Shown: positions 8,301 through 13,476 of the stretch, in pieces
Position numbering within the stretch: the first letter of the stretch is position 1
Layout: the number at the start of each line of letters is the position of its first letter
Assembly: GCA_910584735.1 (NCBI GenBank)
Contig: CAJUBM010000058.1
Coordinates: 1-18,100, forward strand
Origin: an uncultured Muribaculaceae bacterium
GTDB taxonomy: Bacteria; Bacteroidota; Bacteroidia; Bacteroidales; Muribaculaceae
DNA: 18,100 bases
Direction of reading: 5' to 3'
Notes under the pieces: generated by a model
Seen by the model: only the letters and a program-made list of their open reading frames with translations
Told to the model about the DNA's origin: nothing
The model's database searches: none
Program-made: the position numbers and the translations under genes

Positions 8301-9810
8301 CATAGAGATTCTCACCCTCTCGGACAAGAATGTGAAATTCACCATAGAGGAGATTCTGAAAGATGAGAAATCAACATGGCGTAACATCGGAGAATATGCC
8401 CTGAGACTACTTATGAGTCCCCGGCAGGCATCAATCCGGTGGAAACGGACATCTACCATGACCGTGCCGTTGTTCCGTAACGACATAGGGAATATCTTCG
8501 GACAGTCCACCCAGTACGGCCCCATGTCGCCGGGTCTGGATTTTGCTTTCGGCTTCGCCGGTGAGGATTATATAACCAAGGCCCGCGACAGGGGATGGCT
8601 CATCACCAATGACGGCCAGACCTCCCCTGCCCTATGGTCACGTGCCAACGAACTCAACCTCGAATTCACCCTCGAGCCCGTGAAAGGGCTGAAGATACAG
8701 CTTACCATGAACCGTACCGACAACCGCACGAACCAGATACAGTTCATGTACGCCGATATGCCCATAACCCGTTCCGGATCCTACACGAAGACCCACTGCG
8801 CCATATCCACGGCACTCGGCTCATCAAAAGCCGAGAACGGATACTATTCCAAGCCATTCCAACAAATGCTAGAATATATCCCCGTAATAGCCGACCGTTA
8901 TACAGACCTGTATCAGGGTGTACTCTACCCCGCCGGAGGCTTCATGGATGGCAACCCGTTGGCCGGCCAGCCGTTCAACCCTTCGGTAGGCTCCGTGCCC
9001 GAAACCTCCTCCGATGTGCTTATCCCGGCTTTCTTGGCAGCATACACAGGTACAGATCCCTATACGCAGTATCTCGATCCGTTCCCATCGTTCCGTTCGG
9101 TACTTCCCAACTGGCGCGTCACCTATGACGGCCTGATTAACTTAGGGAATATGAGGAATATCTTCAAATCCTTTACCCTGAACCACGCATACCAGTGTAC
9201 CTACACCGTAGGAAGCTATAACTCATATCTCAACTGGCTTGATGCCGGTGACGGCAACATCGGATTCACGCTTGACGAACTGTCAGGGCAGCCCGTCCCA
9301 TCCTCGCCGTATAATATCTCATCCGTGTCTATAACCGAACGCTTCGCACCCCTGTTCGGCGTAAACACAACCCTGAAGAACGAGCTACAGTTCAATGCCG
9401 AATGGCGCGACCAGCGCACACTCACTCTCAACACTTCCGCCGGACAACTTGTGGAGGCCACCACTCGCGGCCTCACCATGGGTGTGGGCTATAAGATTGT
9501 AGGTTTCAATACCATCCTGAAAATGCGCGGATCCCAGTCCGGCGTAAGCAATGACCTTACAATAAATGCCGACTTCTCCCTGCAGAACACCCAGGCTCTT
9601 ATACGCCGCATAGAGAGCAACTACACCCAGGCCACCTCCGGCACACGCACATTAACCATCCAGTTCAATGCAAGCTACGTGCTATCCAGGCGCCTGACAT
9701 TGGCTGCATATTTCGACCATCAGGTAAACACACCATTGGTATCAAACGCCGCCTATCCCACATCATCGTCCTCCTACGGGCTGTCGCTGAATCTGAACCT
9801 GGCCCGCTGA
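2335..9810 (+). CDS. sprA: SprA/Sov, outer-membrane translocon of the type IX secretion system
   Basis: The 2491-residue product matches the giant SprA/Sov family (Flavobacterium SprA is about 2400 residues). The Flavobacterium homologue is known to be a single-chain outer-membrane beta-barrel that exports proteins carrying type IX C-terminal signals. The family hallmark YIDDFE (845-850) followed by IDLRSPYAW (856-864) is clear, as are ANVNLSLSDIAQLNFG (from about 1547) and LRAPIYYSISKEKTTPKYNP in the C-terminal half. The rest alternates aromatic and polar residues as in barrel strands and ends in LSLNLNLAR. A basic soluble-looking segment lies at about 1923-2016. The signal peptide spans about 1-33 (core VAVAAAAMLAMA, cut before Q34) and unusually contains C15, C18 and C20. 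A proline-rich linker (about 43-60) follows. The start is TTG: an in-frame TAA lies at 2329-2331 and the first ATG (codon 29) would remove the signal peptide. Co-transcription with ruvA is likely. Confidence 0.96.
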   Translation: MARTARKNIIFNHICQFCGCLVAVAAAAMLAMAQSPASSSNGNRLAPPPPYPTQPGPLVQAADSLMMPFPVQQTVPQTYEDLMRDQFAADLSTPSNVQTIAEFDPDTGFYVIRTKVGDTEIATPLMLSEKQYNDWQLRRQLQDYYRERNMQLVENKEKQPFNIFDMNFAYGPLEKIFGPGGVQLKTQGSVQIKMGMKTNKTDNPALSVNSRRKTYFDFDQKIQATIAASVGDRLNFNMTYNTDATFDFDSKNIKLGYEGKEDDIVKSIEAGNVSLTTGSSLIRGSTALFGVKTKLQFGKLTATALLSQQNSESKTVNTKGGAQVTDFSVNADQYDQNRHFYLAQYFYANYDQFASKLPFVSSGINITRIEVWVTNKGGKYEQSRNLVAFADLGENQNLNNSYWQPNPSIPVPSNQSNNLLSIIKEQYPDARSINQVTQALEPLRAFGIEGGRDYEKVESARLLSSSEYTLNSTLGYVSLKSQLNADEVLGVAFQYTYNGQVYQVGEFSSDITTTTQSLYVKMLKCTTVDPRMPLWRLMMKNVYSLGAYQVQKQNFKLQIKYLSDTTGTRINYLPVPGLSNMPLLQVMNLDRIDSNQQSNPDGFFDFIEGYTIVPSTGKVIFPVAEPFGSHLEKKIGDPVLAEKYVYKELYDSTQVIARQFADKNKFILAGSYQASSGSQIRLNAMNVPRGSVIVTAGGVQLTENSDYTVDYSMGIVTITNQSIIDSGQSISVTLENQSLFSTQRKTLLGLDLQYQVNKNLNIGGTILHFSEKALTEKVNIGDEIINNTMFGLNLSYNTKFMWLTNLLNKIPTVNATAPSTVNLTAEFAKLVPHAQKSGSNQGSSYIDDFESSQSGIDLRSPYAWQMASTPYDSGEGALFPEAALSNNVDYGKNRALLNWYYIDRMFTDKNSSLCPGYLKNDLDQQSNPYVREITSQEIFPGRELSYGESATIQTLNLSFYPDERGPYNLDATNIDDQGKLLNPERRWGGIMRKMDNPNFEQANVDYIQFWLLNPFLDPENPNPEGGDMYINFGEISEDILKDGLKSYENGIPYDGNDQFLTNTVWGRVSTQNSLTYAFDNNTGARVVQDVGLDGLKNEDEFGFDSYRNYLDQLRTKLPASTVEEMQNNQFSPFNDPAGDNYHFFRGYDYDEERLSILERYKRYNGVEGNSQSPEDVAEPLYQSSRSVPDVEDINQDNTLNEYERYFQYRISIRPEDLVVGKNFITDKQVSYPPTRNGKDEKVEWYQFKIPLSAYEKVVGNINDFSAIRFARIFLTNFKKTTHLRFATLELVRGEWRTYDFNLNTRGDTPAEGDLDVSVVNIEENASREPVNYVLPPGVTRISDPGQSQIVQLNEQSMSLKVSHLDAGDARAVYRDTQQDLRNYKRLQMWVHAESLIDDVTNLRSGELSVFVRLGTDVKQNFYEYEIPLELTPHSRYNTNMPSDREKVWPLNNFMNLNLQNLVELKKERNRAKQTEGSGVGYATLFTGRDPDNERNRMAVMGNPSLSDVRVILVGVRNNSNSTKDGVVWVNELKVTDFNEEGGWAAKANVNLSLSDIAQLNFGTHIETAGFGGVDQSLNDRRLDDYHQYNFAVQADLGRFLPEKAKLRAPIYYSISKEKTTPKYNPLDQDVLLKDALDDAPDKHARDSISAYAVENSTIQSFSISGLKFDVRSSKPMPWDPANFTFNFSFNKQSKTDPVTEYENTNDYRGSFAYNYSPMIKGLKPFGWIKSKNKNLKFFKDWEINYLPNSIAFLTNMSRYYYEQQTRSETDVMFQLPVSVSKNFLWDRQFQITWNLTKSINLSFNSNTSARIEETVGAVNKKLFPDRYKEWKDTVWQSILSMGTPWAYNQSVTATYRAPFSRIPVLDFLNGSFSYNSTYRWDRGADVDGVSMGNTIANQSSLSADGRVNFESLYNKIPFVKDVNKRFANTRRVNTQPKKPKKFERTYQLKPDTTFTIRHNLRNKKIKVTAVTADDEKPFLFKHKVINQNSIEILTLSDKNVKFTIEEILKDEKSTWRNIGEYALRLLMSPRQASIRWKRTSTMTVPLFRNDIGNIFGQSTQYGPMSPGLDFAFGFAGEDYITKARDRGWLITNDGQTSPALWSRANELNLEFTLEPVKGLKIQLTMNRTDNRTNQIQFMYADMPITRSGSYTKTHCAISTALGSSKAENGYYSKPFQQMLEYIPVIADRYTDLYQGVLYPAGGFMDGNPLAGQPFNPSVGSVPETSSDVLIPAFLAAYTGTDPYTQYLDPFPSFRSVLPNWRVTYDGLINLGNMRNIFKSFTLNHAYQCTYTVGSYNSYLNWLDAGDGNIGFTLDELSGQPVPSSPYNISSVSITERFAPLFGVNTTLKNELQFNAEWRDQRTLTLNTSAGQLVEATTRGLTMGVGYKIVGFNTILKMRGSQSGVSNDLTINADFSLQNTQALIRRIESNYTQATSGTRTLTIQFNASYVLSRRLTLAAYFDHQVNTPLVSNAAYPTSSSSYGLSLNLNLAR

Positions 9811-9969
9811 CGCATACATTTTAACATCGCCATACATAACCTCATAATAAGGGTTAAACATGTGCGGCTCTTACCATATTACATTAAACTATTTTATCAC
9901 GCGTTTGTCTTAACTATATATCCGTTAATCAGGAATAAATTTACACTAACATCATAAGACAACGCTATT

Positions 9970-10383
9970 ATGAAAAGGAAATTAATAATTGCCACCCTCG
10001 CGGTTTCGCTTTTAATACCCGCCGTATCGTTTGCCAAAGATGTGAAACAGGCTATAACCCAAAAAGCCGAGCAACTCAAGGACGATGCCGCAAAAGTTGC
10101 GGATGAAACGGCAAAAAAGACCGGGAAGGTTGTAAACGCAACCGAGCATAAAGTCAGCAAGGAAGCCCGTAAAGACGCTCAAAAAGTGCGTGAAGGCGCC
10201 TATAAGGTTCGAACCGCAACCGAAAAAGAAACCAAAAAGATGCGTAAGGAGGCCGAGAAACGCACCGACCAAGTGCGCAAAGACTTCCGCAAAACCCGAG
10301 ATGATGCCCAGGACAAACTCAACCGTGCCGAACAGAAAGCCCTCAAAGACTCCATGTCCGTGAAGGCAAAGGCATCGAAATAA
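9970..10383 (+). CDS. Predicted exported Lys/Ala-rich helical protein with 11-residue (LEA-like) periodicity
   Basis: I do not recognise a named family. The 137-residue product opens with a textbook signal peptide (MKRK, hydrophobic LIIATLAVSLLI, then PAVSFA), with likely cleavage after A22. The mature part is rich in Lys, Ala, Glu, Asp and Arg, has almost no aromatics and no Cys, and should be one long amphipathic helix. From A40 to D127 it divides into eight successive 11-residue units (for example AAKVADETAKK, TGKVVNATEHK, VSKEARKDAQK, AEKRTDQVRKD), the periodicity of group 3 LEA and apolipoprotein-like helices. A periplasmic surface-coating, protective or membrane-associated role is inference. 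The 159-bp gap after sprA suggests its own promoter; TAAATTTA at 9936-9943 is a 7-of-8 match to the -7 box, but no well-spaced -33 is visible. A strong terminator follows 40 bp downstream. Confidence 0.8.
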   Translation: MKRKLIIATLAVSLLIPAVSFAKDVKQAITQKAEQLKDDAAKVADETAKKTGKVVNATEHKVSKEARKDAQKVREGAYKVRTATEKETKKMRKEAEKRTDQVRKDFRKTRDDAQDKLNRAEQKALKDSMSVKAKASK

Positions 10384-10423
10384 ATCCAATCCCCCACGGC
10401 CTTACGAAAACATAGACATATAA

Positions 10424-10468
10424 ACCAAAGAATCAGCAGCCCGTTAAACGGGCTGCTGATTCTTTGGT
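10424..10468. terminator. Perfect 21-bp hairpin, bidirectional terminator between convergent genes
   Basis: The arms 10424-10444 and 10448-10468 are fully complementary around a 3-nt loop and include the GC-rich core CAGCAGCCCG / CGGGCTGCTG. The hairpin lies between the plus-strand small exported-protein gene (stop at 10383) and the end of minus-strand groL (10506). Flanking tails are A/T-rich in both directions (TGTTATTAAAA on plus, TTTATATGTC on minus) without a long pure U run. Position and stability argue for termination of both transcripts. Confidence 0.85.
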
Positions 10469-10505
10469 GTTATTAAAATCCAATCAAACGGCAGAGAAAT
10501 CGGAT

Positions 10506-12143
10506 TTACATCATGCCGCCCATACCACCCATGCCGGGCATCGCGGCGGGAGCGGCGGGAGCCTCCTCTTTCTTGTCGGCTATGACACATTCCGTGGTGA
10601 GGAACATACCGGCAATAGAAGCTGCATTTTCAAGAGCCACACGGGCAACCTTGGCGGGATCGATAACACCGGCAGCCATAAGATTCTCGTAACGGTCGTA
10701 ACGGGCATTATAGCCGAAATCGCCGTTACCTTCCTTAACCTTCTGTACCACAACGGCGCCTTCTACACCGGCGTTGGCAACAATCTGACGGAGAGGTTCC
10801 TCCACCGCACGAACCACGATGTGGATACCTGTATCCTCATCCTCGTTCGAGCCACGCAGACCCTCGGCGTTCTTTATGGCACGGATGTAGGCCACGCCTC
10901 CGCCCGGGACTATACCCTCGGCAATAGCGGCACGTGTAGCGGAAAGAGCATCGTCAACACGATCCTTCTTCTCCTTCATCTCAACCTCGGAAGGAGCACC
11001 GATGTGGAGCACGGCAACGCCACCGGCCAGCTTGGCCAGACGTTCCTGGAGCTTCTCGCGGTCGTAATCGCTCTTGGTCTGCTCAATCTGGGCCTTAATC
11101 TGGGCAACACGTGAAGCGATGGCTTCTTTAGAACCGGCACCGTTCACGATAGTGGTGTTCTCCTTATTGACATTCACCTTCTCGGCAGTTCCGAGGTCGC
11201 TTACCGTAGCAGCCTCCAGACGCATGCCCTTCTCCTCGCTGATTACCGTACCGCCGGTAAGGATAGCAATATCCTCCAGCATCTCCTTGCGGCGGTCGCC
11301 GAAACCGGGAGCTTTTACAGCGCAGACTTTCAAAGAGCCACGCAGACGGTTTACGACCAAGGTTGCAAGAGCTTCCTGGTCTACATCCTCTGCGATAATC
11401 AGCAGACCGCGTCCGCTTTGGGCTGTAGCCTCAAGTATCGGAAGCATATCCTTGAGATTGGAAATCTTCTTGTCAAAAAGAAGGATATAGGGAGAATCCA
11501 TCTCACATTCCATCTTCTCGGCATTGGTAACAAAGTAGGGAGAGATATAGCCACGGTCGAACTGCATACCTTCCACAATATCAACAGTGGTTTCCGTTCC
11601 CTTGGCTTCATCAACGGTGATAACGCCCTCTTTCTTAACCTTCTTCATGGCTTCGGCAATCAGACGGCCTATAGCCTCATCGTTGTTGGCCGAGATACGG
11701 GCAACATCTTCAATCTTCTTGAAGTCATCGCCTACTTCTTCAGCCTGAGCCTTAACGCCCTCTACGATAGCTGCAACAGCCTTGTCGATGCCGCGCTTCA
11801 CATCCATCGGATTGGCGCCGGCTGCCACATTCTTAAGTCCGTGGGTTATGATAGCCTGGGCCAGCACGGTAGCGGTAGTTGTGCCGTCGCCTGCGTCATC
11901 GCCGGTCTTGGAAGCCACTTCCTTTACAAGCTGGGCACCCATATTCTGGAACGGATCCTCCAGTTCTATCTCACGGGCAACGCTCACACCGTCCTTGGTG
12001 ATATGCGGCGCACCGAACTTCTTATCGATGATTACGTTGCGGCCTTTCGGGCCAAGGGTTACCTTTACGGCGTCAGCCAGAGCGTCAACGCCTTTCTTAA
12101 GCTCTTCGCGAGCCTTGATATCGAATTTAATTTCTTTAGCCAT
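10506..12143 (-). CDS. groL: Chaperonin GroEL (60 kDa subunit)
   Basis: This 545-residue protein has the standard GroEL length and sequence throughout. GroEL forms the double-ring cytosolic chaperonin that folds proteins with ATP and the GroES cap. Visible markers are the nucleotide-binding VTLGPKGRNV (28-37) and GDGTTT (85-90), the apical-domain region, the equatorial GIVPGGGVAY motif near the C-terminal third, and the flexible GGM-rich tail ending MPGMGGMGGMM. The ATG is preceded by an A-rich leader (AAAAGAA), normal for this phylum. groS lies 45 bp upstream on the same strand, giving the usual groES-groEL operon. The 3' end faces the convergent terminator at 10424-10468. Long ORFs on the opposite strand here are coding shadows. 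Confidence 0.99.
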   Translation of the reverse strand: MAKEIKFDIKAREELKKGVDALADAVKVTLGPKGRNVIIDKKFGAPHITKDGVSVAREIELEDPFQNMGAQLVKEVASKTGDDAGDGTTTATVLAQAIITHGLKNVAAGANPMDVKRGIDKAVAAIVEGVKAQAEEVGDDFKKIEDVARISANNDEAIGRLIAEAMKKVKKEGVITVDEAKGTETTVDIVEGMQFDRGYISPYFVTNAEKMECEMDSPYILLFDKKISNLKDMLPILEATAQSGRGLLIIAEDVDQEALATLVVNRLRGSLKVCAVKAPGFGDRRKEMLEDIAILTGGTVISEEKGMRLEAATVSDLGTAEKVNVNKENTTIVNGAGSKEAIASRVAQIKAQIEQTKSDYDREKLQERLAKLAGGVAVLHIGAPSEVEMKEKKDRVDDALSATRAAIAEGIVPGGGVAYIRAIKNAEGLRGSNEDEDTGIHIVVRAVEEPLRQIVANAGVEGAVVVQKVKEGNGDFGYNARYDRYENLMAAGVIDPAKVARVALENAASIAGMFLTTECVIADKKEEAPAAPAAMPGMGGMGGMM

Positions 12144-12188
12144 TTCTTTTGTAATTAAAACCTTATAAGTTTTATCGGAGAGCGCATA

Positions 12189-12461
12189 TTATTCAAAAAC
12201 TGCGAGGATGTCGCTCTGACGCATAATCAGATATGTCTCATCGTCAAGTTTAACCTCCGTACCTGCATATTTGCCGTACAGCACGGTATCACCCTCCTTG
12301 ACCTCCATCTTATCATCCTTCGTGCCGGGGCCTGCGGCAACTACCGTACCTTTCAGGGGTTTCTCCTTGGCAGAATCGGGAATGATAATGCCGGCTACAG
12401 TAGTCTCTTCAGCCTGGCCGGGCTTCACAAGCACACGGTCAGCAAGTGGTTTGATTTTCAT
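12189..12461 (-). CDS. groS: Co-chaperonin GroES (10 kDa subunit)
   Basis: The 90-residue product is a complete GroES, the heptameric lid of the GroEL chamber. The N-terminal MKIKPLADRVLVKP, the mobile loop with TTVAGIIIPDSAKEKP (20-35) that contacts GroEL, the VVAAGPGT turn and the conserved VLYGKYAGTEV are all present, ending DILAVFE. It is the first gene of groSL. The region upstream (12462-12677) holds no gene but carries several inverted repeats, annotated separately. No CIRCE repeat is present, so HrcA control of the usual type is not supported. The leader immediately before the ATG is very A/T-rich. Confidence 0.98.
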   Translation of the reverse strand: MKIKPLADRVLVKPGQAEETTVAGIIIPDSAKEKPLKGTVVAAGPGTKDDKMEVKEGDTVLYGKYAGTEVKLDDETYLIMRQSDILAVFE

Positions 12462-12550
12462 GATTGAGTATATGATATGTTTTTAAGTTGTTTTATACGC
12501 GGACTATCTTTATAATCTAATCATTACAATAGATGTCTATAACAGATAAC

Positions 12551-12567
12551 TGCACATAGTGTGCCAA
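12551..12567 (-). promoter_or_regulatory. Dyad GCACA-N3-TGTGC upstream of groSL, also a sigma-54-like -24/-12 match
   Basis: Read toward groS, the segment is TTGGCACACTATGTGCA. It matches the sigma-54 consensus YTGGCACGRNNNTTGCW at 11 of 14 specified positions, with the required GG-N10-GC spacing. The same bases form a perfect palindrome (12552-12564), so an operator is an equally good reading. It lies about 90 bp before the groS start. A further small dyad ACCGT-N6-ACGGT sits next to it at 12568-12583. No canonical TTTG / TAnnTTTG pair with normal spacing was found in this leader. Function is unproven. Confidence 0.4.
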
Positions 12568-12595
12568 ACCGTGAACATACGGTCTGACATACATC

Positions 12596-12653
12596 GAAAG
12601 GTGACAAACTGACACGTTTCCTACCGGGAAGGATGCCATATTTGTCACCTTTC
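12596..12653. repeat. 13-bp perfect inverted repeat between plsC and groS
   Basis: GAAAGGTGACAAA (12596-12608) and TTTGTCACCTTTC (12641-12653) are exact complements separated by 32 bp. The interior contains a smaller TTCC-N5-GGAA dyad (12618-12630). The element starts 25 bp after the plsC stop and lies about 135-190 bp upstream of groS. It could end the pyrB-plsC transcript, although no U run follows on the minus strand, or be a paired operator for groSL. TGACA pentamers recur at 12585, 12602 and 12610 and, inverted, at 12643. Confidence 0.7.
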
Positions 12654-12677
12654 TAACATTCGGCATAAGCCATTGGT

Positions 12678-13415
12678 TCATCGGAACCGTGCCGGGAGAG
12701 CCGACCTGACAGCCTCGAACGAAGCATCTATCACCCTGCGGCGGTCAGCCTCGTCTACGGGAGGTGCAATCGGCGCATGGATAGTCATATTTACAGTACC
12801 CCAACGCGGAAGCCAGCTTCCGCGCGGAAGCACATCGAAAGCCCCGTCAATCGTCACCGGCACAACAGGCAGCCGGAATTCCATCGCAAGCTGGTATGCC
12901 CCTTTGTGGAAGGCATGCATCTTGCCGGTACGCGTACGCGAACCTTCGGGGAATACAACCACCGACATTCCGTTCTTAAGGGTCTTTTCGGCCTTAGCCA
13001 TCGTATTACGTATCGCCGAGGGGGAGGAATTGTCTACAAAAATCTGTCCGGCGGCGGCACAGCTTACCCCGATTACGGGAAATTTGCGCAACCCGATTTT
13101 CATCATCCACTTAAAATTATGGTTCAAGAAACCGTAGATGGTGAAAATATCATAAGCCCCCTGATGGTTTGCGACAAACACATAGGATGTAGCCGGGTCG
13201 ATATTCTCGCGTCCTCTGACCCTCACACGCACGAACGTAAGCCAGCAGCAGAGTTTCGACCATATCTTGGCCGGCCAATACCCCCAGAAACGTCCGCCAC
13301 CGAGCAACGACCCCGCTACGGTGACAAAACCGGTGAGTATCGTCAGCACCACAATCATGGGAATCATAACCAGAAACTGGTAGATGCGGTAAAGAATCAA
13401 AAGAACGATTTTCAT
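12678..13415 (-). CDS. plsC: 1-acyl-sn-glycerol-3-phosphate acyltransferase (PlsC family)
   Basis: This 245-residue protein is a PlsC/LPLAT-family acyltransferase that makes phosphatidic acid from lysophosphatidic acid at the inner membrane. The catalytic H-X4-D motif is NHQGAYD (His84, Asp89), motif III is FPEGSR (155-160), and VVPVTIDGAFDVLPRG (184-199) fits the later conserved block. An N-terminal hydrophobic stretch of about 35 residues (LLILYRIYQFLV to LTGFVTVAG) anchors it in the membrane. An in-frame TTG two codons upstream (13421) exists, but the ATG at 13415 starting MKIVLLILYR is preferred. It sits 61 bp downstream of glyA on the same strand and probably ends that operon. It could instead acylate ornithine lipids, as some family members do, but the glycerolipid role is the default. 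Confidence 0.9.
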   Translation of the reverse strand: MKIVLLILYRIYQFLVMIPMIVVLTILTGFVTVAGSLLGGGRFWGYWPAKIWSKLCCWLTFVRVRVRGRENIDPATSYVFVANHQGAYDIFTIYGFLNHNFKWMMKIGLRKFPVIGVSCAAAGQIFVDNSSPSAIRNTMAKAEKTLKNGMSVVVFPEGSRTRTGKMHAFHKGAYQLAMEFRLPVVPVTIDGAFDVLPRGSWLPRWGTVNMTIHAPIAPPVDEADRRRVIDASFEAVRSALPARFR

Positions 13416-13476
13416 AAACAAAATCCGAAATCAGTGTAGCGTATATCTCCGAATATCAATGCACACCCGTAGTGGC

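Noticed and set aside
9837..9856. TAACC-N10-GGTTA hairpin after sprA as a terminator
   Set aside because: Only 5 bp of stem, A/T-rich loop and no U tract; too weak to call.
10012..10389. 125-codon minus-strand ORF opposite the small exported-protein gene
   Set aside because: Hydrophobic Phe/Leu/Gly-rich reading is the expected complement of a Lys/Ala/Glu repeat; the plus frame has a proper signal peptide and terminator.
10464..12168. Long plus-strand ORFs (216, 138, 246 and 128 codons) opposite groL
   Set aside because: They lie wholly antisense to an unmistakable groL, have no family resemblance and overlap one another in different frames; they are shadows of high-bias codon usage.
12462..12677. 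CIRCE element or HrcA operator upstream of groES
   Set aside because: No TTAGCACTC-N9-GAGTGCTAA or close variant is present; the inverted repeats there have different sequences.
13416..13421. TTG start for plsC two codons upstream of ATG
   Set aside because: An ATG two codons later gives the natural MKIVLLILYR membrane anchor; no reason to prefer TTG.
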